The notes under the pieces: model-generated
The model's input: the letters and a program-made list of their open reading frames with translations, nothing else
What the model was told of the DNA's origin: nothing
Databases searched by the model: none
Made by a program: the position numbers and the translations under genes
DNA from: Lachnospiraceae bacterium Marseille-Q4251
GTDB taxonomy: Bacteria; Bacillota; Clostridia; Lachnospirales; Lachnospiraceae
Direction: 5' to 3'
DNA: 64,000 nucleotides
NCBI GenBank assembly: GCA_018223435.1
Contig: JAGTTO010000001.1
Span: forward strand, 1,798,001 to 1,862,000
Shown: positions 40,946-47,931 of the stretch, piece by piece
Layout of the letters: every line of letters starts with the position of its first letter
Numbering within the stretch: position 1 is the first letter of the stretch

Positions 40946-42634
40946 TTATTTGATATTTGTACTGATCACATCCCAGATGCTGGACCGCTCAAATCCCAGT
41001 TTCCAGGCCGCAATTCCTGCCAGCTGATATTCCGGTATGAGCTTGGCTTTGAGCTCCATGGAAGCCTCATTTTCCAACCAGATCTGGTAGAGCGCGCCGT
41101 CCGGATCATGATATTCCGCATAATCCTGACTGGTCTCGTCGCTCCAGTTGGCTGTCACACCGTTCGCCTCCAGCGTGGAATCCGCCGTATTCATACCGAT
41201 AGCCTCGCTGCTAACTTCCCCGCTGGTATCCGTCTTCCAGAGTCTCGTATAAAAAGGCACACCGCTGATGATCTTATCCGCCGGAACGCCCTCCGCGATC
41301 GTGGACTCGATGCCCTCTTTTTCAAAGGAAAGGGAGGCAACGGAACCCGGATCGGAGCCTACATAGTGCTCGTCGTAGCCCATAATAATGAAGTAATCCA
41401 CGACCTCTGCCTGCTCTGAGCGCTGATAGTAAGCGCTGAAGTCTCTCGGAACCGTATTGTCTGAGGAGAGTACAAGGTTATTCTTTCTGCACTGAATGGA
41501 GAGTTCACGGAGGAACTCAATGTAAGCGTCTCCCAGTTCCTCACCCAGATTCTCAAAGTCAATATTCAGGCCGTCCAGCTGGTACTCCAGAGCCGCCTCA
41601 ATCAGCTGCGTCGTCAGCTTCTCTCTGGCTGTGGTGTTGGTCAGGACTTCCTTCATATCCACCTCCTGGTTGAAGTTATCCACCAGGCCCCAGACTTCCA
41701 GGCCTTTCTCATGAGCTGTCTCCACATAGCTGCTGTCTGCCAGGGAAGAAACGGTTCCGTCCTTGCTGGCTACTGAAAACCAGGTGGGAGAAATCGTGTT
41801 GACGCCGGTCATGGACTCGATGTCCGAGGATAAAGCATAGTTGGAATCCATATTGCTGATCTGATGCCATACGAGATTGATCGTGTAATCCTTCTTAATT
41901 CTCGTGTATTCCGGCTCCGTAAACTCATTGGAAATCGTCGTCTCCGTCATAGAACCCAGCCTTTTGTTTCTCACATAACCAATATAACCGTCCGCCGTGG
42001 CAATCTTGGTCCAGTTCTCCAGCTGTTCCAGGACTGTCACCAGATCGCCTTTAGCTACTGATGTCAGAATCGGGCTCTTGACACCGCCCTGATAGCGGAC
42101 GTTCTCGTCGCGTTTGACTTTCGCCTGCTGGATCGTTCCCCATTTGTAAGTCACGAGAATACGATCCGGCTCCTGAAGCGTCTCATAAGTCATATTTGTG
42201 TACTGTTTCACGAAATCTGCCTCGATGTAAGGCGTCTCTCCTTCCAGTCTCACAATAATCTGATCAAAGGATTCTGCCTCGTCGGAAACCGTATATTCCG
42301 CTCCGCCTGCCGGGATCTTGATTACATCCGTCGGCGTGGTATAGAGCATGAGCTGATTCGTGGAATCCCAGTAAAAACGGCTGTTTAAGCTGTCTTTCAC
42401 GGTGTTATAATTCAGATAGGGCACACCATCCACCAGCATGCTCATCTCGCCTGCCACTTTATCCTGAAGGATCACGGGCACCTGGCCTTCCCCGGTGATT
42501 CCGTAATATTCCGCAGAGTCCATCTTTTCGTCTGTGGGAATGTATTTATCTACAACTTTGCTGACAATCAGAATTGCCGCAAGAACTACGATCAGTACCG
42601 CTGCTGCCACTACGGGCAGTATTTTTTTCTTCAT
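40946..42634 (-). CDS. Membrane-anchored GH18 glycosidase with SH3-like domain
   Basis: A 562-residue protein with one N-terminal membrane segment (VVAAAVLIVVLAAILIV). Residues about 50-180 resemble the stalk domain of copper amine oxidase N-type. An SH3-like module follows (about 180-235, TKIATADGYIGYVRNKRLG), then a GH18 barrel (about 250-560). The catalytic motif DGLNIDFE has D359 and E361. Other hallmarks are YFIIMGYDEHYVG and IAAWKLGFE. GH18 enzymes of this layout (SleL/YaaH-related) hydrolyse N-acetylglucosamine linkages in peptidoglycan or cortex. Its nearness to the cwlD-like gene supports a wall or spore role. The 5' leader carries the hairpin at 42678-42711. Confidence 0.88.
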   Translation of the reverse strand: MKKKILPVVAAAVLIVVLAAILIVSKVVDKYIPTDEKMDSAEYYGITGEGQVPVILQDKVAGEMSMLVDGVPYLNYNTVKDSLNSRFYWDSTNQLMLYTTPTDVIKIPAGGAEYTVSDEAESFDQIIVRLEGETPYIEADFVKQYTNMTYETLQEPDRILVTYKWGTIQQAKVKRDENVRYQGGVKSPILTSVAKGDLVTVLEQLENWTKIATADGYIGYVRNKRLGSMTETTISNEFTEPEYTRIKKDYTINLVWHQISNMDSNYALSSDIESMTGVNTISPTWFSVASKDGTVSSLADSSYVETAHEKGLEVWGLVDNFNQEVDMKEVLTNTTAREKLTTQLIEAALEYQLDGLNIDFENLGEELGDAYIEFLRELSIQCRKNNLVLSSDNTVPRDFSAYYQRSEQAEVVDYFIIMGYDEHYVGSDPGSVASLSFEKEGIESTIAEGVPADKIISGVPFYTRLWKTDTSGEVSSEAIGMNTADSTLEANGVTANWSDETSQDYAEYHDPDGALYQIWLENEASMELKAKLIPEYQLAGIAAWKLGFERSSIWDVISTNIK

Positions 42635-42677
42635 TCGTTCGACCTCCAGCCCCTGTTATCTTTATATCTGTACCTAC

Positions 42678-42711
42678 GAATTGCTCCGCTGCAAAGCAGC
42701 TTCCGCAATTC
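42678..42711. repeat. Hairpin repeat in the GH18 leader
   Basis: GAATTGCGGAAGCTGC-TTT-GCAGCGGAGCAATTC (read on the minus strand in two arms) is a near-perfect 16-bp stem. It shares ATTGCGGAAGCTGC with the hairpin at 33970-34003 in the MITE-like element. A TATAAT at about 42717-42722 lies just upstream, so the hairpin would be at the very 5' end of the GH18 mRNA. Confidence 0.65.
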
Positions 42712-42801
42712 TCATTATATCATACTAGAGACTGCTGCGAAACGACCAAATTCGACTTTCATCAGAATAATTTACCAAGTCTGTCTGCGAAGGGGACGCT
42801 T

Positions 42802-43044
42802 TCACCTGGATTTTTCGTCTTTGTCGATGCAGTCGAAGGCGATATCTGTTACTTTATCAGAAGCGTTTCTGATGTAATCCCGCATGTAACTGTTTCCTTC
42901 TCTGGCGCAGCATGCCCTGGCAATCTCTTCGGGCGTACTGGGTACACCGTCCAGCCAGAGTTGGATACCTGCTCCGTCATAATAGGAAAGTTCGCTGTAC
43001 AGTTTAAACTGCTCGTCACGGTGCTTTCCTGAAATCGGTCTCAC
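42802..43044 (-). CDS. Small conserved protein of unknown function
   Basis: An 80-residue soluble protein starting at a GTG with a weak AGAAAGG. The core YYDGAGIQLWLDGVPSTPEE, IARACCAREGNSYMRDYI and FDCIDKDE look like a real, folded small protein rather than noise. I recall similar G..LWLDG.PS.PEEIA proteins in Clostridia, without known function. It is transcribed from a strong promoter about 300 bp upstream, leaving an unusually long leader. A start further downstream is possible, but no internal Met fits a ribosome site before residue 54. Confidence 0.6.
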   Translation of the reverse strand: MRPISGKHRDEQFKLYSELSYYDGAGIQLWLDGVPSTPEEIARACCAREGNSYMRDYIRNASDKVTDIAFDCIDKDEKSR

Positions 43045-43343
43045 CCCTTTCTTTTCACCGCCGAAAATGGATGTGCTCTCTGTGATATATTACTTTCCTG
43101 TTGTCAGTCCAAAAATGGCTTGTATTTTTGCAGGCTGACGGTTCCATTTCCATACAAAGCGGTTTTCTTTTGTATCAAGAGAAATGAAACGGAAAATAGA
43201 AAAAAACAGAGCTGGAGCGGGGCTGAAGGTCATTTTGTCATTGTCTGTTCAGTTGTAAAAAAATCTTGGAATAAGCGAGAGGATATCTCTCACAGAATAT
43301 AATAGAATATAAATAGAGGTCCATTTCAAATCTCTTACGGGTT

Positions 43344-43372
43344 ATTATACAATACAAAGTTCTGTTTTGCAA
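43344..43372 (-). promoter_or_regulatory. Promoter of the 80-residue gene with a 300-base leader
   Basis: TTGCAA (43367-43372) and TATAAT (43344-43349) with 17-base spacing on the minus strand. The stretch 43045-43338 contains no gene on either strand; as leader RNA it would form GAGAGATATCCTCTC and a two-part stem GTCAG..AAAAAT..ATTTTT..CTGAC. I could not match it to a known riboswitch. Confidence 0.65.
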
Positions 43373-43412
43373 GCGTTTTTTTGATTTTTTTAATCTTTTT
43401 CCACTCATTTAC

Positions 43413-43442
43413 TTTACACAAAGCGTCAGAACGGTATATAAT
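43413..43442 (+). promoter_or_regulatory. Promoter of mecA
   Basis: TTTACA (43413-43418) and TATAAT (43437-43442) with an 18-base spacer, or TATATA with 16. The leader to mecA is about 105 bases and includes the hairpin element at 43479. Confidence 0.65.
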
Positions 43443-43478
43443 GATATAACCAGTTTAAAAAAATAAAATAAAAAGCAA

Positions 43479-43519
43479 GGCTATGCAAGCTTGCTTGCAA
43501 TAGACTGGATTTTTATTTG
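43479..43519 (+). repeat. Structured hairpin repeat, copy 1 (mecA leader)
   Basis: CTATGCAAGC-TT-GCTTGCAATAG forms a stem with one bulge, followed by ACTGGATTTTTATTTG. It matches the copy at 45125, including base changes that keep pairing (C-G pairs replaced by T-A). Confidence 0.65.
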
Positions 43520-43554
43520 TCTCAACTTTTCTCAAAAAGTCAGGATGTGATAGA

Positions 43555-44334
43555 ATGAAAATTGAAAAAATCAACGACAATCAGATACGCTGCACCCTCA
43601 CAAAAGAAGATCTTTTAAGCCGGGAGATCAAACTGAGCGAGCTTGCTTATGGCACAGAGAAGGCAAAGAGTCTTTTCCGCGACATGATGCAGCAGGCCGC
43701 CTACGAATTTGGTTTTGAGGCAAACGATATTCCTCTGATGATCGAGGCAATCCCTCTTTCCTCAGATTCCATCATACTCATCATCACGAAGGTGGAGGAC
43801 CCGGAAGAGCTGGACACCCGTTTTGCCAAGTTTTCTCCCCAGCAGCCGGGCGATACGCCCTTTGGCAGCTCCCCCATCGCTTCCAAGCTGGAAGGCGCCG
43901 ATGATGTGCTGGGTCTTTTCAACAAGATCCGCAATGCCAAGAAAAAGGCAATGGAGCAGTACAACGCTGAAAATACCACCGAGGAAACTGCGGAGAAGGA
44001 AGCGCCCGAAACCGCTCCAGCCGACACCGCAGCCTTTAATCTGACAAGGCTTTACCGGTTCCGGGATCTTGATACCGTGATCCGCGCCGCCCATATTCTG
44101 GAGGGCCATTACAACGGAGAAAACAGCCTCTACAAGGACCCGCTGACCAGAGAGTACCATCTCATCATCAGCAAATCCGGCCACACACCGGAGGAGTTCA
44201 ACAAGATCTGCAACATTCTCTCCGAGTATGCAGGCAACCGGAAATATGTGCCCACGATGCGTGCCTTCTATCAGGAACACATGGAAATCATCGTGAAAGA
44301 CGAGGCGCTGCAGAAGCTGGCGCAGCTGGCATAA
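43555..44334 (+). CDS. mecA: MecA adaptor protein for ClpC protease
   Basis: MecA binds substrates (ComK and others in Bacillus) and activates ClpC. The 259-residue protein has the N-terminal substrate domain MKIEKINDNQIRCTLTKEDL and LFRDMMQQAAYEFGFEANDI. A variable acidic linker follows (about 95-165). The C-terminal ClpC-binding domain has LYRFRDLDTVIRAAHIL, YHLIISKSGH and EFNKICNILSEYA. There is no strong AGGAGG; AGGATGTGATAGA precedes the ATG. It is monocistronic between its own promoter and terminator. Confidence 0.93.
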   Translation: MKIEKINDNQIRCTLTKEDLLSREIKLSELAYGTEKAKSLFRDMMQQAAYEFGFEANDIPLMIEAIPLSSDSIILIITKVEDPEELDTRFAKFSPQQPGDTPFGSSPIASKLEGADDVLGLFNKIRNAKKKAMEQYNAENTTEETAEKEAPETAPADTAAFNLTRLYRFRDLDTVIRAAHILEGHYNGENSLYKDPLTREYHLIISKSGHTPEEFNKICNILSEYAGNRKYVPTMRAFYQEHMEIIVKDEALQKLAQLA

Positions 44335-44351
44335 GAAACGAAAGCGACATA

Positions 44352-44400
44352 AAAAACAGGAAGAAATCTCCATCTGAAAGATTTCTTCCTGTTTCTGTTT
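44352..44400 (+). terminator. Terminator after mecA
   Basis: AAACAGGAAGAAATCT and AGATTTCTTCCTGTTT form a 16-bp perfect stem with a 9-base loop and flanking A and T runs, so it can also end the converging DUF1858 gene. Confidence 0.92.
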
Positions 44401-44411
44401 TCAAAGATAAA

Positions 44412-44636
44412 TTACTCAGCTTTTGCTTCCTGAGCCTGGCTCTCAACGAAAGCGTTTACTCTGGTGACGAGCAGATCCGGCTCGATGCCGTGAACGTATG
44501 CAGCTTCCTCAACAGACTCCATCTGAGCGGACGGGCAACCGATGCAGTGCATTCCTGCTGCCATCAGTACTGCTCCCATATCCGGTGCTTCATCTAAAAT
44601 ATCGCCAATGATCATTTCTTTGCTGATTTTAATCAT
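44412..44636 (-). CDS. DUF1858-domain small protein
   Basis: A 74-residue protein with the DUF1858 hallmark: ISKEMIIGDILDEAP at the N terminus and GMHCIGCPSA with a CxxC pair in the middle. Members are found alone or fused to hybrid-cluster-like and redox proteins; a redox or metal role is suspected but not proven. The start at MIKISKEM has AAGGAGG. It is divergent from a ferredoxin gene with which it shares a 186-bp regulatory region. Confidence 0.88.
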   Translation of the reverse strand: MIKISKEMIIGDILDEAPDMGAVLMAAGMHCIGCPSAQMESVEEAAYVHGIEPDLLVTRVNAFVESQAQEAKAE

Positions 44637-44677
44637 GATCGTGTACCTCCTTATTGATTTTGTCACAGATATTTTTC

Positions 44678-44706
44678 ATTATAATCTCTTTCTTTGTTTT
44701 TCGCAA
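44678..44706 (-). promoter_or_regulatory. Promoter of the DUF1858 gene
   Basis: TTGCGA (44701-44706) and TATAAT (44678-44683) with a 17-base spacer on the minus strand. Confidence 0.72.
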
Positions 44707-44737
44707 GGGACAAAAGAAAGAAATACAAAGATTTCAC

Positions 44738-44766
44738 TTGTATATTTCGAGCAAATGTATTAAAAT
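44738..44766 (+). promoter_or_regulatory. Promoter of the ferredoxin gene
   Basis: TTGTAT (44738-44743) and TAAAAT (44761-44766) with a 17-base spacer. Confidence 0.65.
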
Positions 44767-44822
44767 AGCGGTAAGGTTCAGAGCGAACCAATACATGTAC
44801 ATTTACAAGGAGGTAAATAATT

Positions 44823-44996
44823 ATGGCATATGTAATTTCTGATGAGTGTGTATCCTGCGGTTCCTGTGCAGCAGTCTGTCCGGCTGACGCTATCAGCGAG
44901 GGTGATGGAAAATATGTAATCGATGCTGACGCATGTCTGGATTGCGGTACCTGCGAGGCAGAGTGCCCGAATGAAGCTATCCATCCGGGTGAGTAA
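44823..44996 (+). CDS. 2[4Fe-4S] ferredoxin (clostridial type)
   Basis: A 57-residue electron carrier: MAYVISDECVSCGSC-AAVCP and ACLDCGTCEAECPNEAIHPG. The two CxxCxxCxxxCP motifs (Cys 9, 12, 15, 19 and 38, 41, 44, 48) each bind one [4Fe-4S] cluster. The length and spacing are those of classic Clostridium ferredoxin (about 55). The ATG follows AAGGAGG by 9 bases. It has its own promoter and a strong terminator, fitting an abundant monocistronic mRNA that serves pyruvate:ferredoxin oxidoreductase and hydrogenase elsewhere. Confidence 0.96.
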   Translation: MAYVISDECVSCGSCAAVCPADAISEGDGKYVIDADACLDCGTCEAECPNEAIHPGE

Positions 44997-45051
44997 TCTC
45001 CCGTTTCTTGGATAGAAGCTGCCTCTGATGCGTGGCAGTTCTCTTTCCCTT

Positions 45052-45090
45052 ACCGCCTGGTGTTTTCCCGACACCAGGCGGTCTTTTTTT
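45052..45090 (+). terminator. Terminator after the ferredoxin gene
   Basis: ACCGCCTGGTGT-TTTCCCG-ACACCAGGCGGT is a perfect 12-bp stem followed by a run of seven T. Confidence 0.95.
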
Positions 45091-45124
45091 GCCAACAGTC
45101 CAGTGCGCAGCAAAATGAAGAGGC

Positions 45125-45211
45125 AGATTATGCAAATTTGTTTGCAATAATCTGGATATTCATTTTGATATGGGCGGGACGACGCTGAGTCCCAGTGGGA
45201 CTCGTTTAGCG
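45125..45211. repeat. Structured hairpin repeat, copy 2, plus second hairpin
   Basis: ATTATGCAAAT-TT-GTTTGCAATAAT followed by CTGGATATTCATTTTG matches the mecA-leader repeat with compensatory changes. Immediately after lies CGCTGAGTCCCA-GTGGGACTCGTTTAGCG, a second nested hairpin. The 260 bp between the ferredoxin and the GH20 gene hold no other feature. Confidence 0.6.
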
Positions 45212-45259
45212 CGGACCGAAATGGAATGTAGACCCATAAACCCTCAGACAGAAGCTGCG

Positions 45260-47080
45260 TCAACGTCCTCTCAACAAATCTGCGTACCGTACAACCATTC
45301 CAGTCAGCACAGCTAAGCTACTCTCCTTACTGATCTCTCTCCACTCCCGGCGGTAGTGTTCCAGCCAGTTTTCCAGTCTTTCGGCCAGTTTCCGGCCTTC
45401 TTCTTCGGAGCGATCCATGAGCCAGGCTCCGATCTCATTCCAGATACAGATTCCCTCTCCGGTCACAGCAAAGAGCTGTACGACAGCTTTTCTTCCGGCG
45501 CTCATATAAGGTGTGCAGGCATAGATCTCTTCCAGGGCTTTTTTCACCTCTCTGTTGGCTTTTTCTGCCCGTTCCTTCGTGTATTTCCGTTCTTCCAGAA
45601 TCTCCGCCCGGCGTTTTTCATCGCCTTCCATCCAGTTTACAGCCTGAGACCACTGGAACATCTCATTATCGGAAAAATGAGCAATGCCGCTCACGATTTT
45701 TCCAGAGGTATCCCCGTAGGCCAGTCTGGAAATCGCCTCGTTGATCTCATCAAAGGAAACTTCCTCCGCATTCCAGCTGAAAGCAGCTCCGTAAAGGATG
45801 CCCGGAATACTTAAGCGGTAATCATTCACATGACCATAATCGCCCCAGTCGGTGTTCAAAAGACCCACAGCCCCGTACTTATGGGCGTGACGGCACATGG
45901 CCCGGTTGTTCCGGTAGGCAAAATCGAGCAGCGGCATCCACATATTCCAGCCGCAGACGCCCGGGCAGGCATACTGGGTAATTCCACTCTCGGCAATGGC
46001 CTTGATGGCATCCTCGGGCTGATCCGGCGCATAGCCCCAGTTCAGGCAGATGGTCTCCTTCGGAAGCTCCCCGCAGCTCTCCGGCCAGCGGTACATGATA
46101 TCGCCCCAGAACATCGGCACACAGCCCTGGGCCACCAGATGTTCGCAGAGGGCTTTCACATGCTCCACATAGAGCTGGCGCTCGCCTTTTTCCTCAGCCA
46201 GAGCCTTGCTTCTTCCTTTTCCCAGATCGAAGGTCTCATCCGCGCAGATATTGAACTTGTTCGTACGGAAAAGCGGGCGGTACTCATCGATCAGTCCCTT
46301 GATAAAATCCAGAGCATCCGGATGGGAAACGTTCAGCGTGTGGTGCTGGCCCGCATAAGTGTAGCTGTAGGGGATTTTCTCGGAATCCGGCAGTTCGCAG
46401 AGCTCGCAACAGGTCTTGGTGCTGAGAATCCGGTACATATGGCCGAAACTGGAAAGGGAGGGCACCAGCTCGATATGGCGGGCCGCGCAGTAAGCATCCA
46501 GCTCCATAATCTCCTCGGCCGTCAGCGGGGTATCCTCTCTCCAGGCCTCAGAAAGTCCCCGGAAAAGATAGGTATGCTCGATGTAGAGCTGCCACTGATT
46601 CACTTTGAACCGGCAGAGCAGATCTGCCACCTTTTTTAAATAGGAAAGCTTCGGCACACGGCCCCGGGAGCAGTCCATATAGTAGCCGCGGTTCTGAAGA
46701 TCCGGCCAGTCTGTGATGGAAAGGCAGGGAAGAACCGCACCGTGAAGCTGAATTACCTGACAGAGGGTCTGTACGCCGTTGCAGAGCGCCTCGTCGCTGC
46801 CTGCCGCCAAAGAGATCTTATCCTCCTCAATGGCCAGCTGATAGTGATCTTTTTCGAGCCTCTGATCCAGGCACAGGACGATATCTCCGCTCTCCGTCGG
46901 GCGCAGCGCTCTTAAGATATCCAGAGAAAGACCCGCCTCCTCCTCAAGTTCCTTCTGAAGCATCTGTGCATAGAGAAAGGCTCCCGGCTCTGTGCCGCAG
47001 AGCACAATTTTTGTCTGGAATCCCGGCAGAAAATCACCTGTATGATATTCCATCTGTTTCGGATTTGGAAGAAATTCCAT
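45260..47080 (-). CDS. GH20-family beta-N-acetylhexosaminidase-like enzyme
   Basis: A 606-residue enzyme without a signal peptide, hence cytoplasmic. After an N-terminal GH20b-like domain (about 1-120), the barrel begins at NRGYYMDCSRGRVP. The catalytic Asp-Glu pair is in FNICADETFDLGKGRSK, and the aromatic substrate wall is likely in CLNWGYAP and LLNTDWGDYGH. GH20 enzymes release terminal GlcNAc or GalNAc. The start at MEFLPNPKQM follows AGAGGAT; an upstream ATG-ATG adds 11 basic residues. It ends the carbohydrate cluster, after the MerR gene. Confidence 0.85.
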   Translation of the reverse strand: MEFLPNPKQMEYHTGDFLPGFQTKIVLCGTEPGAFLYAQMLQKELEEEAGLSLDILRALRPTESGDIVLCLDQRLEKDHYQLAIEEDKISLAAGSDEALCNGVQTLCQVIQLHGAVLPCLSITDWPDLQNRGYYMDCSRGRVPKLSYLKKVADLLCRFKVNQWQLYIEHTYLFRGLSEAWREDTPLTAEEIMELDAYCAARHIELVPSLSSFGHMYRILSTKTCCELCELPDSEKIPYSYTYAGQHHTLNVSHPDALDFIKGLIDEYRPLFRTNKFNICADETFDLGKGRSKALAEEKGERQLYVEHVKALCEHLVAQGCVPMFWGDIMYRWPESCGELPKETICLNWGYAPDQPEDAIKAIAESGITQYACPGVCGWNMWMPLLDFAYRNNRAMCRHAHKYGAVGLLNTDWGDYGHVNDYRLSIPGILYGAAFSWNAEEVSFDEINEAISRLAYGDTSGKIVSGIAHFSDNEMFQWSQAVNWMEGDEKRRAEILEERKYTKERAEKANREVKKALEEIYACTPYMSAGRKAVVQLFAVTGEGICIWNEIGAWLMDRSEEEGRKLAERLENWLEHYRREWREISKESSLAVLTGMVVRYADLLRGR

Positions 47081-47114
47081 TGTTTTATCCTCTTTTCTTT
47101 TTTTGCTCATCATG

Positions 47115-47167
47115 CAGACAGGCTTCCCGCATATCTCTTCTGAAAGAGACAGCGGAAAGCCTGTCTG
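47115..47167. promoter_or_regulatory. Long hairpin before the GH20 gene
   Basis: CAGACAGGCTT and AAGCCTGTCTG are perfect 11-bp arms enclosing a smaller CTCTT/AGAG stem. There is no T run on the minus strand, so it is more likely a processing or attenuating hairpin between the MerR and GH20 genes than a full terminator. Confidence 0.6.
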
Positions 47168-47183
47168 ATATGGTAAACTGATT

Positions 47184-47819
47184 TTAACTTTTTGCTCCTG
47201 TCATGTCAACTGCGGATTTCTTTTTTCTGCGAAACAGCCGGAAAAGGCCTGGCTCTCTGGCCGCTGCCACGAGGGTTCCGTTTCTCTGATGGAGACGGAT
47301 CGTCTCGTCCAGGCGGCGGAACCGTTCTTCCTCCTTTTCCTCCTTAAGCTGCATCAGCACGTCCATTCCATGGATGACCGAATCGGAGATCCGGTTTTCC
47401 AGTTCCTCGTTGTTCTCCTTTAAGGTCTGCCGAAACAGGGAAGTCATGATAGTTTCAAACTGCTGAAACCTGTCCAGATCCGGATTCAACGGGAAGACTG
47501 TGATATTTCCCTCTGGCTCCGCTTTCTCCTTCTCCTGCTCTGCCAGTTTCTGCTCCAAATCGATGATCTCGGCAGAAGAATCTGCTTTTCGTTTCTTAAG
47601 CTCCGGCAGCAGTACCTTGATGGCTTTCAGCTGAAATCCCCGTTCTTTTAGTTCCTTAATATTCTGAAAGGTCTGAATATCTTCCTCGGTATAGTAACGA
47701 TGCCCCAGTTCCGTTCTCTGGATCGGAAGCCCCAGCTCCTCCTCCCAGTAGCGGAGGACGTGAGGTTCTGCCTGAACGACTTTGGCTGCATCAGAGATCA
47801 AATACCTTTTTTCATCCAT
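47184..47819 (-). CDS. MerR-family transcriptional regulator
   Basis: A 211-residue regulator. The N-terminal winged HTH has YLISDAAKVVQAEPHVLRYW and ELGHRYYTEEDIQTFQNIK (residues 6-60). A coiled-coil helix follows, then a variable acidic and helical region without the metal-binding cysteines of classic MerR proteins, and a very basic tail (LFRLFRRKKKS). It resembles the RacA/MlrA-like helix-turn-helix class more than metal sensors. It sits between the GH20 and GH106 genes on the same strand and may tune this cluster; the ligand is unknown. Confidence 0.85.
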   Translation of the reverse strand: MDEKRYLISDAAKVVQAEPHVLRYWEEELGLPIQRTELGHRYYTEEDIQTFQNIKELKERGFQLKAIKVLLPELKKRKADSSAEIIDLEQKLAEQEKEKAEPEGNITVFPLNPDLDRFQQFETIMTSLFRQTLKENNEELENRISDSVIHGMDVLMQLKEEKEEERFRRLDETIRLHQRNGTLVAAAREPGLFRLFRRKKKSAVDMTGAKS

Positions 47820-47931
47820 GAAATCTTTCTCCCCTTCATGTTCATTCTTGCACTTACAGAATCAGTGTAACACATTTTCCGCAGCATGAACACGAAAAGA
47901 AATCGCAAGATTCGCTAAGAAAAGCAGGTTC

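Noticed and set aside
43045..43338. SRP RNA, 6S RNA, RNase P or a known riboswitch in the long leader
   Set aside because: None of the invariant core sequences of these RNAs could be found by reading.
44778..45263. 161-codon frame on the minus strand across the ferredoxin
   Set aside because: It runs antisense through the ferredoxin gene, its terminator and repeat DNA; the ferredoxin is certain.
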